Part shown: positions 1 to 9,211 of the stretch, one piece after another
Layout of the letters: each line of letters opens with the position of its first letter
Position numbering within the stretch: position 1 is the first letter of the stretch
NCBI RefSeq assembly: GCF_014649495.1
Contig: NZ_BMTD01000016.1
Coordinates: 146,201-210,200 of the forward strand
Length of the DNA: 64,000 nucleotides
Direction: 5' to 3'
Origin: Streptomyces filipinensis
Lineage (GTDB): Bacteria > Actinomycetota > Actinomycetes > Streptomycetales > Streptomycetaceae
Position numbers and translations under genes: made by a program
The notes under the pieces: generated by a model
Seen by the model: only the letters and a program-made list of their open reading frames with translations
What the model was told of the DNA's origin: nothing
Databases searched by the model: none

Positions 1-522
1 GTCGACCTCACCGGCACCTACCTGACCCTGGACGACGGCCGCCCCGCCGTCCGGTTCAGCCGCACCTACGACCACCCCGTGGACCGCGTCTGGCGGTTCG
101 TCACCGACCCCGACGAACTCGCCCAGTGGTTCCCCTCCCGCGCCGAGATGGAGCTGCGTCCCGGCGGCACCATCCGCTTCACCGGCGACCCGGACATGCC
201 CGAGTCCACCGGCCGGGTACTCGCCGTCGACCCGCCCCGGCACCTGTCCTTCGCGTGGGGCGGCGACGAACTCCACTTCGACCTGGAGGCCGTCGGCGCC
301 CGAGGCACCCGGTTCACGCTGACCGACGTCCTCGGCGCCGCCGACACCGCCGCCCGCAACGGCGCCGGCTGGGAGGTGTGCCTCGCCGCGCTGGACGCCA
401 AGGTCCGCGGCGAGCGTTTCGAGGGCCCGCACGCCGGGCCGAGCGCGTCCTGGAAGGCGTTCTACGACGGTTACCTCGGTGCCGGTGTGCCCTCCGGCGC
501 GCCCGTGCCCGGCCTGGACTGA
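1..522 (+). CDS. SRPBCC/AHSA1-family protein, 5' end outside window
   Basis: An open frame runs from the first base to a TGA at 520-522, giving 173 visible residues; the true start lies before the window, so the GTG at 79 is probably internal. The fold signature of the SRPBCC/AHSA1 (activator of Hsp90 ATPase-like) family is visible: RTYDHPVDRVWRFVTDPDEL near the N-terminus, followed by QWFPS and the LSFAWGGDELHFDLE strand. The family binds hydrophobic ligands or acts in stress response; no specific ligand can be inferred. It is followed by a long stretch without a recognisable gene. Confidence 0.8.
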   Translation, partial: VDLTGTYLTLDDGRPAVRFSRTYDHPVDRVWRFVTDPDELAQWFPSRAEMELRPGGTIRFTGDPDMPESTGRVLAVDPPRHLSFAWGGDELHFDLEAVGARGTRFTLTDVLGAADTAARNGAGWEVCLAALDAKVRGERFEGPHAGPSASWKAFYDGYLGAGVPSGAPVPGLD

Positions 523-1488
523 CCGGCGCCGGAGCGCACCGCCGGGCATCCGCGCCGAGCGACGGCGGCCGCACCGGTCGGCTCGCGGACCGCCGGGCCA
601 GGGCCGCGGACAGCGCGCCGGACCCGCCGGAGCCACCCGCACGCCCGGATGGCCGCCCGGGCACACGAGGAACGCGGTGCTTCCCACGCACGCGTGCCGG
701 CGCGGAACTCGCCCGCCGTGTTCCTGAGCACCGGACCCGGCGCGGGAAACCGGGGTCGTCCCCGTCCGCTCAGCACCCAGGAGGAGACCAGCCGCCCACA
801 GGCCCGCCGTGCCGCATCCTCGGCGAGTTCCGCAGCCCCGTGTCCCGTCCGCCGCGTCGGCGTGCAGCGGCAGGACGCGGTCGTGGCCGCGCGGCACGTC
901 GTACCGGCGGACGCGGGAGGCCGCGATCGGATCGTGCGGCCCACCGCGGTCCGGTGCGCGCTCGCCCGCGGCCGGTCCCGGCCGTGGGGCGGGCCGGGTC
1001 CCACCACCGGCGGTCCGGACGGGCGCCCGACCCGTGACTGCTCCACGTCTCACCTGGATCGACCGGTCGCGCAGGGGCAGGCCCGCGTCGAGCGCCGCGC
1101 GCGCCACGCCCCTCCGCTCCCAGAGGCCGAAGGTCCTCGGGCGGCTGGATGCCGAGGGTCCCGGCATACGGCCGCCGGCCCCGGAGCCGGTCCGCCGACC
1201 GGCGTTCCACTCGTCGGCGCAGGCCGAGGGGTGGCCGTCGGACCGACCGGATCCGCATCGCCCATCGGCACCTCGGTGTACGGACCCTGCTCCCGCACGG
1301 GCCCCGCGTGGCGCCACCAGTCCGGGCCCGCACGCCGGCACTCCCCGGATCCGTCCTCGCCCGCCGCGGGCGTGCGGCGCGGTCCCGCCGTGCGCGGAGT
1401 TTCAGTGTGTGGCGCCCTGGATACACCGCGAGGGTTCGGCCCCGGAGTGCGCGAGCCCGTGCACACACGTCGCAGTGAGGTCGTCACC
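523..1488. other. 966-nt region without a recognisable gene
   Basis: Several long open frames exist on both strands, but their translations are dominated by Arg, Pro, Gly and Ala, the usual by-product of high GC, and none shows a family motif. The 3' part must contain the promoter of the downstream SDR gene. Decayed coding sequence is possible but I cannot identify it. Confidence 0.4.
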
Positions 1489-2340
1489 ATGTCCCACCCC
1501 CCGCCCCCCGCAGGACCGCCGAACCGCACCGGGCCGGTCGCGACCTCCGCCGTTCAGGAGGGTTCCGTCCTCGGATCCGGGACTCCGGCCGACCGGACCC
1601 GCACCGCCCTGGTGACCGGCGCCTCCTCGGGCATCGGCGCCGTCGTCGCCCGTCGGCTGGCCGCCGAGGGAGGCTGGCGGCTGGTGCTGAACGGACGCGA
1701 CGCCACCCGTCTGGAGCAGGTGGCCGCGCAGGCCGGCGCGCTGGCCCTGCCCGCGGACCTCACCCGGCCGGGCGCCGACCGCCTGCTCACCGACCTCGTC
1801 CTGGACCACGCGGGCCGCCTCGACCTGCTGGTGGCCAGCGCGGGTGTGGGCTGGGCCGGCGACTTCACCGGGATGCCGCACGCCCGCATCGACGAGATCG
1901 TCGGCGTCGACCTGCTGGCCACGCTGCACCTCGTACGCGCCCTGCTGCCCCACATGGTCGCGGCCGGTTCCGGGCGCATCGTGCTCATCGGGTCCGTCGC
2001 CGGCAGCTTCGGCGTGCGCGGCGAGGCCGTGTACTCCGCCGCGAAGGCCGCCCTGGCCGCCTTCGCCGACGCCCTGCGCTACGAGCTGCGCCGCACCGGG
2101 GTGGGGGTCACCCATGTGGTCCCCGGCGCCGTCGACACGCCGTTCTTCGAGCGGCGGGGCGCCCCCTACACCCGGGCGTGGCCGCGGCCGGTGTCACCCG
2201 AACGGGTGGCCGACGCCGTCTGGAACGCCGTCCTGCACGGTACGGACGAGGTGTACGTCCCCGGCTGGCTGCGCTTCCCCGCCCGGGTCCGCGGCGTGGC
2301 GCCCGGGCTCTACCGGCGGCTCGCCGCCCGCTTCGGATGA
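1489..2340 (+). CDS. SDR-family oxidoreductase
   Basis: This is a 283-aa short-chain dehydrogenase/reductase. It has the NAD(P)-binding motif TGASSGIG near residue 45, an ASAG-type variant of the NNAG strand, a catalytic serine in IGSVAGSFG and the YSAAK active-site motif. The ATG at 1489 is preferred because AGTGAGG lies 8 nt upstream; the frame stays open far upstream but the extra sequence is low-complexity. The first ~40 residues are Pro/Gly-rich and precede the Rossmann core. The stop is 6 nt before the DMT permease start, so the two are probably co-transcribed. The substrate cannot be deduced. Confidence 0.88.
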   Translation: MSHPPPPAGPPNRTGPVATSAVQEGSVLGSGTPADRTRTALVTGASSGIGAVVARRLAAEGGWRLVLNGRDATRLEQVAAQAGALALPADLTRPGADRLLTDLVLDHAGRLDLLVASAGVGWAGDFTGMPHARIDEIVGVDLLATLHLVRALLPHMVAAGSGRIVLIGSVAGSFGVRGEAVYSAAKAALAAFADALRYELRRTGVGVTHVVPGAVDTPFFERRGAPYTRAWPRPVSPERVADAVWNAVLHGTDEVYVPGWLRFPARVRGVAPGLYRRLAARFG

Positions 2341-2346
2341 ACCGCC

Positions 2347-3294
2347 ATGACCGCCGTCACCGTGCTGCTCGCCCTGCTCGCGGCGCTCTCCAACGCGTCC
2401 GCCTCGGTGCTGCAGCGCCGGGCCGCCGTGCAGGAGCCCGACCAGGGCGGCGGAGCGGGCGCCGCGCTGCGCCGGCTGACCCATCTGCTGCGACGCCCGA
2501 ACTGGCTGGCGGGCACCGGGCTGCTGGCCCTGTCCAGCGTGCTGCAGGGCGGGGCGCTGGCCACGGGCAGCCTGTCCCTCGTCCAGCCCCTGCTCGCGGC
2601 CGAGCTGCTGTTCACGCTGGTCGTGGGCAGCGTCGTCTTCCGGCGTGCGCCCGACCGCCGGACCTGGCTGGCCTTCGCCGCCCTCGCCGTGGGGCTGGCC
2701 CTCTTCCTCGTGGCGGCCTCGCCGTCCGCCGGCCGGCCCACGGCATCGCCCCGGTCCTGGCTGGTGGGCGGCAGCGGCGCGCTCGGTGCCGTGGTGCTGC
2801 TGACGGTGGCCGCCCGTCCGACGAGGGGTGCCTCCCGGGCCGCGCTGTTCGGGCTCGCCTCGGCCGTGTCCTTCGCGACCACCGCGGCCCTGCTGAAGGA
2901 GGCCGTGGGGCAGCTCGGCCAAGGGCCGGGCGCGATGTTCGGCCACTGGGCGCTGTACGCCACCGGCGCCGCCGGACTGGTCGCCTTCCTGCTGCTGCAG
3001 AGCGCGCTGGGCGCCGGGTCCCTGACGGCCTCCCAGCCCGCCCTCACCCTCGGCGACGCGGTGACCAGCGTCATCCTGGGCTGGGTGCTGTTCGACGAGG
3101 TGATCCAGCTCGGGCTGCGCGTGATCCCCGAAGTGATCGGCATCGGACTGATCGGGGCGGGCAGCATCGGACTCGCCCGCGCCTCGGACGACGGACAGGA
3201 ATGGGACACGCACGTGCGGGACCGCGGGGACCGCGGGGACCGCAAGAGACGTCACCCGAACCGTGCGCACCGACAGGACGCCACACCCCCGTGA
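2347..3294 (+). CDS. DMT (EamA-like) membrane transporter
   Basis: The product is a 315-aa membrane protein with about nine to ten hydrophobic segments. It starts with LLALLAALSNASASVLQRRA, typical of the DMT/EamA-type permeases whose first helix carries a short Ser/Gln motif. The two-fold repeat is visible (GSLSLVQPLLAAELLFTLVV, then GAGSLTASQPALTLGDAVTS). The C-terminal ~35 residues are charged and cytoplasmic. It starts 6 nt after the SDR stop without a strong ribosome site of its own, suggesting translational coupling. The substrate is unknown. Confidence 0.82.
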   Translation: MTAVTVLLALLAALSNASASVLQRRAAVQEPDQGGGAGAALRRLTHLLRRPNWLAGTGLLALSSVLQGGALATGSLSLVQPLLAAELLFTLVVGSVVFRRAPDRRTWLAFAALAVGLALFLVAASPSAGRPTASPRSWLVGGSGALGAVVLLTVAARPTRGASRAALFGLASAVSFATTAALLKEAVGQLGQGPGAMFGHWALYATGAAGLVAFLLLQSALGAGSLTASQPALTLGDAVTSVILGWVLFDEVIQLGLRVIPEVIGIGLIGAGSIGLARASDDGQEWDTHVRDRGDRGDRKRRHPNRAHRQDATPP

Positions 3295-3328
3295 GCGGGC
3301 GCCCACCCACCAGGAAGGCGGTGCAGCG

Positions 3329-4072
3329 ATGCCCCCGACCTCCGGCCGTAACTGGCGCAAGGCGGCCCTGCTGCTGCCCGTCGGGGTCGCGGCCGCCCAC
3401 ATCGGACCGGCGGCCACCTGGCTCCCCGGCGTACGGCTGCTGCTGTTCCCCGGGCTGTCCGGCACCGGCCGCGGCCGGCACGTCGCGCTGACCTTCGACG
3501 ACGGCCCCGACCCGGAGGCCACGCCGTACTTCCTCGACGCGCTGGACGACGTCGGTGTGCGGGCGACGTTCTTCGTGCTCGGCGAGAACGTGGTGCGTCA
3601 TCCCGCGCTGGCCCGGGAGACCGCCCGGCGCGGACACGAACTCGCGGTCCACGGCTGGACGCACGACCGCCCCTGGCGCCCCGCCCCCGTCCGGGACGCC
3701 GAGCAGGTGGCCCGCACCGTCCGCGCGGTGCACGACATCTGTGGGCACCGGCCCCAGTGGTACCGGCCGCCGTACGGGATCCTCACGTCCGGACGCTGGC
3801 TGGCGGCCCGGCGGGCCGGGCTGCGAACGGTGCTGTGGTCGGCCTGGGGCAGGGACTGGACGGCCGACGCCACCCCCGCGTCCGTGCGGACCCTGGTCGC
3901 GGCGGACCTGCGGGGCGGCGGCACCGTCCTGCTGCACGACTCCGACCGGCTCGCGGCCCCCGGCTGCTGGCGCTCGGCGCTCGGCGCCCTGCCGGCCCTC
4001 GTGGAGGGCTGCCGGGAGGCGGGACTGGCGGTCGGCCCGCTCCGCGACCACCGACCCTTTCCGGCTGAGTGA
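3329..4072 (+). CDS. polysaccharide deacetylase (NodB domain, CE4)
   Basis: A 247-aa carbohydrate esterase family 4 enzyme. The motifs appear in order: TFDDGPD (catalytic Asp plus metal Asp), HGWTHD (metal His pair), RPPYG, and LLHDS near the C-terminus carrying the second catalytic His. An N-terminal hydrophobic segment (LLLPVGVAAAHIG) suggests membrane anchoring or export. The ATG at 3329 follows AGGAAGG by about 10 nt, better than the in-frame start at 3263. CE4 enzymes remove acetyl groups from GlcNAc polymers such as peptidoglycan or exopolysaccharide, so a cell-wall role is plausible. The facing gene at 4281-5450 is a glycosyltransferase. Confidence 0.88.
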   Translation: MPPTSGRNWRKAALLLPVGVAAAHIGPAATWLPGVRLLLFPGLSGTGRGRHVALTFDDGPDPEATPYFLDALDDVGVRATFFVLGENVVRHPALARETARRGHELAVHGWTHDRPWRPAPVRDAEQVARTVRAVHDICGHRPQWYRPPYGILTSGRWLAARRAGLRTVLWSAWGRDWTADATPASVRTLVAADLRGGGTVLLHDSDRLAAPGCWRSALGALPALVEGCREAGLAVGPLRDHRPFPAE

Positions 4073-4280
4073 CCGGCCTCGCGTGGTCCCCGACGGCCCG
4101 TCCGCCTCACCGCGGCGACCGACCCGCCCTCGGTGGCGGTCCGGGCACGCCCGACACCACCGCGCGATATCTGGTCAGGTTCGCCGCGGGCCGGGCCGGA
4201 GGCAGTCGCGTCCTCGTGTCACCCCGCACCATCGGCCCGGTGCGTCGGCGGACAGTGCCGGGAGGCCGCGTGTCCCCGCG

Positions 4281-5450
4281 TCACCACCCGGCCGCCCACG
4301 CCATCGGGTCGTCCCGGAACAGCGCGTGCCCCCGGGTCACCCGTTCCCTGCGTTCCCGGCCGTCCTCCGCGAGCCGGTCCAGAGCCGCCAGCAGGGTGCG
4401 CCCGTCGGGGGCCAGTTCCGCGAGGCCGAGCTCGGCCATGCGGCGGACCCCGTCGACCCCGTGGCCGGGCAGCGGCCGGTAGCCGATCACGGGCAGCCCG
4501 GCGGCCAGGGCCTGGACGGCGGTCTGGCCGGCCGCGTTGTCCAGCAGGGCGTACGCGGCACACAGCAGCCCGGGCATGTCGTCCACCCAGTCCAGGGCGA
4601 GCACCCCCGGCACCCGGGCCACCCGCGCCCGCAGCCGCGCGTTGCGCCCGCACAGCGCCACCGGCAGATAGCCGGCCCCCGTCAGCAGCCGGGCGGTGCC
4701 CCGTGCCCGGGACGCCGCGCCCCAGGCGCCGGCGGACAGCAGCACCGGCGGGCGGCCCGGTGCCCGCCCGGCGAACCGCTCACGCCACCCGGCCGCACCG
4801 GGCGCCGACACGTGGAACTGCGGCGCGACCGCCGGACCGGTCGCCACGGCGGGCCTGCCCAGTGCCCGGCGCACCTCGGCCGCCGCCCCGTCGGTGAGGC
4901 ACAGGTACTGGTCGTTGCCCGGATGCAGCCACTGCCGGTGCACGGCGAAGTCGACGAGGAAGACGGCGCTCGGCACCCGCAGCGCGCCCCGGGCCCGGAG
5001 ATGACCGGTGAGCTGCGCCGCCAGGTGGAAGACGGACACCACCACGTCGGCGTCCAGCCGCCGCACCAGGTCCGTCAGACGTTCGGCGGCGAGCCGGGCC
5101 AGCGGCACCCCGCTCGGGCGCGGCACCCGGCCGCCGCGCAGGAACGCGCCGTACACACCGGCGTACACCCAGGGAAAGTGCCGCACCGACGCCTGGTACG
5201 AGCGGCGCAGCCCTCCGCCCAGGCCGTACGGCAGCAGCCGCAGCACGTCCGCCACATGCGGCTCGTGGCCGTGCGCCGCGGCCCGGCGCGCCAGTTCGGC
5301 GGCCACGGTGTCATGACCGGCCCCCATGCCCGCGCTCAGGATCAGCGGGCGCCGCCGATCGCTCGGCACGGCCTCTTCCGGGGAGGGCAGCCCGGCAGGA
5401 GTACGCACGGGTTCCGATTCTCCGGTGGGCACCGCCCGCAAACCGCTCAC
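4281..5450 (-). CDS. UgtP/MGDG-synthase-like glycosyltransferase (GT28)
   Basis: This 389-aa protein matches the monogalactosyldiacylglycerol-synthase/diacylglycerol-glucosyltransferase group. The N-terminal lipid-acceptor motif LSAGMGAGHD is followed by a domain containing HFPWVYAGVYGAF. The C-terminal donor-binding region reads NAAGQTAVQALAAGLPVIGY. No signal peptide is visible, fitting a cytoplasmic enzyme acting at the inner membrane face. The start is a GTG at 5450, only 47 nt from the divergent membrane-protein gene at 5498. It probably makes a glycolipid; the donor and acceptor are unproven. Confidence 0.8.
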   Translation of the reverse strand: MSGLRAVPTGESEPVRTPAGLPSPEEAVPSDRRRPLILSAGMGAGHDTVAAELARRAAAHGHEPHVADVLRLLPYGLGGGLRRSYQASVRHFPWVYAGVYGAFLRGGRVPRPSGVPLARLAAERLTDLVRRLDADVVVSVFHLAAQLTGHLRARGALRVPSAVFLVDFAVHRQWLHPGNDQYLCLTDGAAAEVRRALGRPAVATGPAVAPQFHVSAPGAAGWRERFAGRAPGRPPVLLSAGAWGAASRARGTARLLTGAGYLPVALCGRNARLRARVARVPGVLALDWVDDMPGLLCAAYALLDNAAGQTAVQALAAGLPVIGYRPLPGHGVDGVRRMAELGLAELAPDGRTLLAALDRLAEDGRERRERVTRGHALFRDDPMAWAAGW

Positions 5451-5497
5451 CCCGCCACCGTGTCACCGCCGGGGCGGGCCCGCGACACGGCACCGGC

Positions 5498-6388
5498 GTG
5501 AGTTGCCCGGAGCGCGCCGGGGTGGATGAATCGGCACTGGAGAGCGAGTGGGCGGCGAGCACGGGAGGAGCCGTGAGGCGGTGGCGGCGCGGCCTGCACC
5601 GCGCTTGGGAGTGGCTCAGGGCCGGGGCCCTGTTCGAACACGGCCGTGAGCTGGAACTGATGCACCGGGCCATGGGGTTCGCCACCCTGGCCCTGGTGAC
5701 GCTGGCACCGCTGCTGATCGTGGTCGCCGCCGCCGACCCCCTGGTGCGGGGCGGATTCGCCTCGTGGCTCACCGACGGCATGGGCCTGTCCGGCCGGTCC
5801 GCCCATGTGATCACCGACGTCATCAGCCCGCCGCGCAACGTCATCGGCACCACCAGCGTCTGGGGCGGTGTCCTGCTGGCCGTCTTCGGTGTGTCCTTCG
5901 GCGGCAGCGTGCAGAACGCCTACGAGCGGATCTGGAGTCTGTCCTCCGGCCCCTGGCACCGGGTCTGGCGACAGGCGACGTGGCTCGTGGTGCTCACCGC
6001 CTACCTCTACCAGGAGGTGGCGACCAAGAACGCCCTGCACGGCGGCCAGCGGATCGCCCTGTCCACGATGAGCGGCGTGCTGTTCTTCTGGTGGGGACAG
6101 TGGTTCCTGCTCGGCGGCCAGATCCGCTGGCGCTCGCTGTTCCCGGGAGCCGTGGCCACGGTCGTCGGCCTGGCGGGCCTGCGGGCCTTCTCCTACCTGG
6201 TCTTCACCCCGCTCAGCGTCACCAACGCGCTCAGTTACGGTGCCGTCGGAACCGTGCTCGTGGTGGAGTCCTGGCTCATCGGGGTCGGGTTCGTCATCTA
6301 CGGCGGCGCGCTGTTCGGCCGCTGGTTCTGCGAACACCACTGGATTCCGCACCACGACGACCGTCCGCGGGACGACGACACCCCCTAG
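5498..6388 (+). CDS. YihY/BrkB-like integral membrane protein
   Basis: A 296-aa protein with about six hydrophobic segments after a short charged N-terminus. The arrangement and phrases such as ELELMHRAMGFATLALVTLAPLL and FGGSVQNAYERIW resemble the YihY/UPF0761 (once called RNase BN/BrkB) family, whose function is still unclear. The GTG at 5498 is one of several possible starts; GTG 5522 or GTG 5573 (just after GGAGGAG) would shorten it by 8 or 25 codons. Its stop shares the four bases CTAG at 6385-6388 with the stop of the oppositely oriented ABC gene. Confidence 0.72.
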   Translation: MSCPERAGVDESALESEWAASTGGAVRRWRRGLHRAWEWLRAGALFEHGRELELMHRAMGFATLALVTLAPLLIVVAAADPLVRGGFASWLTDGMGLSGRSAHVITDVISPPRNVIGTTSVWGGVLLAVFGVSFGGSVQNAYERIWSLSSGPWHRVWRQATWLVVLTAYLYQEVATKNALHGGQRIALSTMSGVLFFWWGQWFLLGGQIRWRSLFPGAVATVVGLAGLRAFSYLVFTPLSVTNALSYGAVGTVLVVESWLIGVGFVIYGGALFGRWFCEHHWIPHHDDRPRDDDTP

Positions 6389-9210
6389 GCCATCTGCCGG
6401 CGCACCAGCTCGTGCAGCCGGCCCGTGGTGTCGGCGAGCAGCTCGGCCGGGGTGCCCTGCTGGACGACCTTGCCGTCCTCCATCACGATCACCCGGTCGG
6501 CGTCCAGGACCGTCGACAGACGGTGCGCGATGACCACGCGGGTGGCGTTCAGCTTGCGGGTGCTGTCGATGACGATGCGCTGGGTGTCGTTGTCCAGGGC
6601 GCTGGTGGCCTCGTCGAAGAACAGGATCCGCGGACGCCGGATCAGGGCCTGGGCGATCATCAGGCGCTGCCGCTGGCCGCCGGAGATCGCCCCGTTGCCG
6701 GCCACGATGGTGTGCAGGCCCATCGGCATGCGCTTGATGTCCTCCGCGAGACCCGCCAGCTCCGCCGCCGCCATCGCCTCCTCCGGCGTGTACGGCTCGG
6801 TGCCGCAGATGACGTCCAGGATGGAGCCGGTGAACGGCTGCGCGTGCTGCAGCACGACCCCGCACTGGCGGCGCACCGCCGACTGGTCGAGTGCCGAGAG
6901 GTCCTGGCCGTCGTACAGGACACTGCCGGAGACCGGCTTGTCGAAGCCGATGAGGAGCCGCAGCAGCGTGGACTTGCCGCAGCCGCTGGGGCCGACGACC
7001 GCCACGAACTCGCCCGGCCGGATGGCGAAGGACACGTCGTCCAGGACGAGCGGGCCGTCGTCGGCGTACCGGAAGGACAGCCGGCGGGTCTCGATCGCGC
7101 CGGACAGCGGGCCCGGCCGGGTGCTCGACGTGCGCACCTCGGGGGTCGCCTCGAAGACCGGCTTGATCTCCTCGAACAGCGGCAGCGCGGCCACCGCCGA
7201 CACGAAGGAGCCGGTCAGCTGGGTGACCGAGGTCAGCACCATCGTCACCGAGGTGTTGAAGGTGAGGAAGTCGGCCGCCGACATCGCGCCCTTGGCCGGG
7301 CCCGCGAGCAGCATGAACATCAGCAGGGTGCACACCGGCAGGTAGATCCCGCCGAGCACCGTGGTGAGGTTCTTGATCCGGCCGACCTTCTGCTGCAGCT
7401 CCCGGCTGTGCGCGAACTCCCGGGCCCAGGCCGCGTAGGCGTAGTTCTCGGCCGCCGCCACCCGCAGCTTGGGCAGGCCCCGCAGGGTCTGGAAGGCCTG
7501 GTTGTTCAGTTTGTTGCCGAGCACCACAAGACGACGCTGCCAGCGCACCTGCCACAGCCCGAGCCCCAGGAACACGGCCGCGATGACGACGAGCATGCCG
7601 ATCGCCGCCATGGCCATCGACGGGCTGTACCAGAACAGCAGGCCCAGGTTCATCGCGCCGACGGTCACCGACTGCGCGACCACCGGGCCGACGCCCGCCA
7701 GCAGCCGGCGGATCGCGCTGATGCCCATCGCGGCACTGGCGAGTTCACCGGTGGAGCGCTGGGTGAAGAACCGGGTGGGCAGCCGCAGCAACCGGTCCCA
7801 TACGGCCGGCTGCAGCGCCGCCTCGATCCGGCCCTCCAGGCGCAGGATGGACAGGTTCTCCAGCAGCGTGAACGCCGCCGCGACCACGCCGCTCACCATC
7901 ACCGCCAGGCACACCTGGACGATCAGGCCCGTCTGCGCCGTCGGCACGTACTCGCCGAGCACCTTGCCGGTCGCGACCGGCACCAGTGCGCCGATCGCCA
8001 CCGTCACCAGGCCCGCGAGCAGCAGCGCGGACAGGTCGCCGCGGGTGCCGCGCAGGCTGAACCGCAGCAGGCCGAGCGGTGAGAGGCCCCGGTCGGGCAG
8101 CGGCCGGTAGAACATCACCGCGCGCGGCTCGAACTCCTCCGCGTTCGCCTTCTCGATCGGCGTCTCGCGCCCCGTTCCGGGGTGGACGGCGACATAACCG
8201 CCGCGCCGCCACAGCAGGGCGACCGGCGCCCCGGACAACGCCCGGTGCCCGACCAGCGGGCCCACGTTCTCCCGCCACCAGCGCCCCTGCAGCCGTACGG
8301 CCCGGGTGCGCACCCGGGAGGCGAGCGCCACCCGCTCCACAGGATCGAGGCGTTCGCTCTCGGTGCCGCTCTGCGCCGGCTCGGCGAGCGTGATCCCGGC
8401 CGCCTCGGCGACCAGCTTGCAGGCCGCGTACCCGGCATCCGCGTCGGCCGCCGTGGTCCGGCGGGCCGAGCGCTTGCCGATGGACGCCAGCAGCGTCTGG
8501 TTGGCCTGGGCGCGCACCGCCTCACCGGCCTTGATCCCGGCGGCCGTGCGGGTCTCGTGGGTGCGCTCCAGCTGCTCGATCCACCGGTCCAGCGCGGTCA
8601 GCAACCGGTACTGCTGGTCCACCATCGACTGCCACAGCGCCGGGTCCATCAGCAGGTCGGCGGCGGCTTCCGCGCCGTACAGCGAGCCGTACTGGACACT
8701 GCCCGGCGGTACCTGCATCCAGAACACGTCGTCGTCGGTGGGCGTGGCCGCCCGCTCCTCCGCCATCGGCGCCTGGAACAGGACGGACAGGCCGCGGCCG
8801 ACACCGAGCGCGACCGCGTACTCCAGCGGGCTGGTGGCCGGCGGCACGTACTGCGGGTTGCCGTACTCGTCGTACGACCAGGTCTGGGTGTTCGCGGGCT
8901 GGTACAGCTCGCGCAGACTGATCCGGTGCACCACGCAGTCCCGCACCGGGCGGGCCACCAGGGTGTGCTGGGGCCCGGCGACCGGGCCGAGCAGCAGCGC
9001 GCCCGCCTCCAGCCGGCCCAGGTGGTGCCAGTGGCCCTGCTGGCCGGCGTCCACCGCGAACAGGTCCAGCGCGCCGGCCGCGACCAGCCACAGCACCTGC
9101 GGGCCTTCGAGGTCGAGGCGGTTGAAGCCCGCGCAGTCGACCCGCGTGCCCAGGGAGCCCAGGGCACCGAGCACGAGGTCGCCGTCGTATCCCTCCTGAA
9201 CAGTCGTCAT
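6385..9210 (-). CDS. NHLP-type peptide-export ABC transporter, permease/ATPase subunit
   Basis: A 941-aa exporter of the NHLM/NHLP bacteriocin-export type. The first ~400 residues are a non-membrane region resembling the cyclic-nucleotide-binding-like domain of this subfamily. It is followed by the membrane domain (from about 400) and an ATPase domain with Walker A GPSGCGKST near 740, signature ISGGQRQRL and Walker B LFFDEATSALD. It lacks a C39 peptidase, unlike its partner upstream. The ATG at 9210 is chosen because the upstream gene stops at 9212, so the genes nearly touch; an in-frame start at 9246 would overlap. It is the last gene of the four-gene peptide-export operon and probably pairs with the C39 subunit. 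Confidence 0.88.
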   Translation of the reverse strand: MTTVQEGYDGDLVLGALGSLGTRVDCAGFNRLDLEGPQVLWLVAAGALDLFAVDAGQQGHWHHLGRLEAGALLLGPVAGPQHTLVARPVRDCVVHRISLRELYQPANTQTWSYDEYGNPQYVPPATSPLEYAVALGVGRGLSVLFQAPMAEERAATPTDDDVFWMQVPPGSVQYGSLYGAEAAADLLMDPALWQSMVDQQYRLLTALDRWIEQLERTHETRTAAGIKAGEAVRAQANQTLLASIGKRSARRTTAADADAGYAACKLVAEAAGITLAEPAQSGTESERLDPVERVALASRVRTRAVRLQGRWWRENVGPLVGHRALSGAPVALLWRRGGYVAVHPGTGRETPIEKANAEEFEPRAVMFYRPLPDRGLSPLGLLRFSLRGTRGDLSALLLAGLVTVAIGALVPVATGKVLGEYVPTAQTGLIVQVCLAVMVSGVVAAAFTLLENLSILRLEGRIEAALQPAVWDRLLRLPTRFFTQRSTGELASAAMGISAIRRLLAGVGPVVAQSVTVGAMNLGLLFWYSPSMAMAAIGMLVVIAAVFLGLGLWQVRWQRRLVVLGNKLNNQAFQTLRGLPKLRVAAAENYAYAAWAREFAHSRELQQKVGRIKNLTTVLGGIYLPVCTLLMFMLLAGPAKGAMSAADFLTFNTSVTMVLTSVTQLTGSFVSAVAALPLFEEIKPVFEATPEVRTSSTRPGPLSGAIETRRLSFRYADDGPLVLDDVSFAIRPGEFVAVVGPSGCGKSTLLRLLIGFDKPVSGSVLYDGQDLSALDQSAVRRQCGVVLQHAQPFTGSILDVICGTEPYTPEEAMAAAELAGLAEDIKRMPMGLHTIVAGNGAISGGQRQRLMIAQALIRRPRILFFDEATSALDNDTQRIVIDSTRKLNATRVVIAHRLSTVLDADRVIVMEDGKVVQQGTPAELLADTTGRLHELVRRQMA

Positions 9211-9211
9211 C

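Noticed and set aside
770..1468. Minus-strand ORF in the 523-1488 gap
   Set aside because: Composition dominated by Arg and Pro, no motifs, no ribosome site; regarded as chance ORF.
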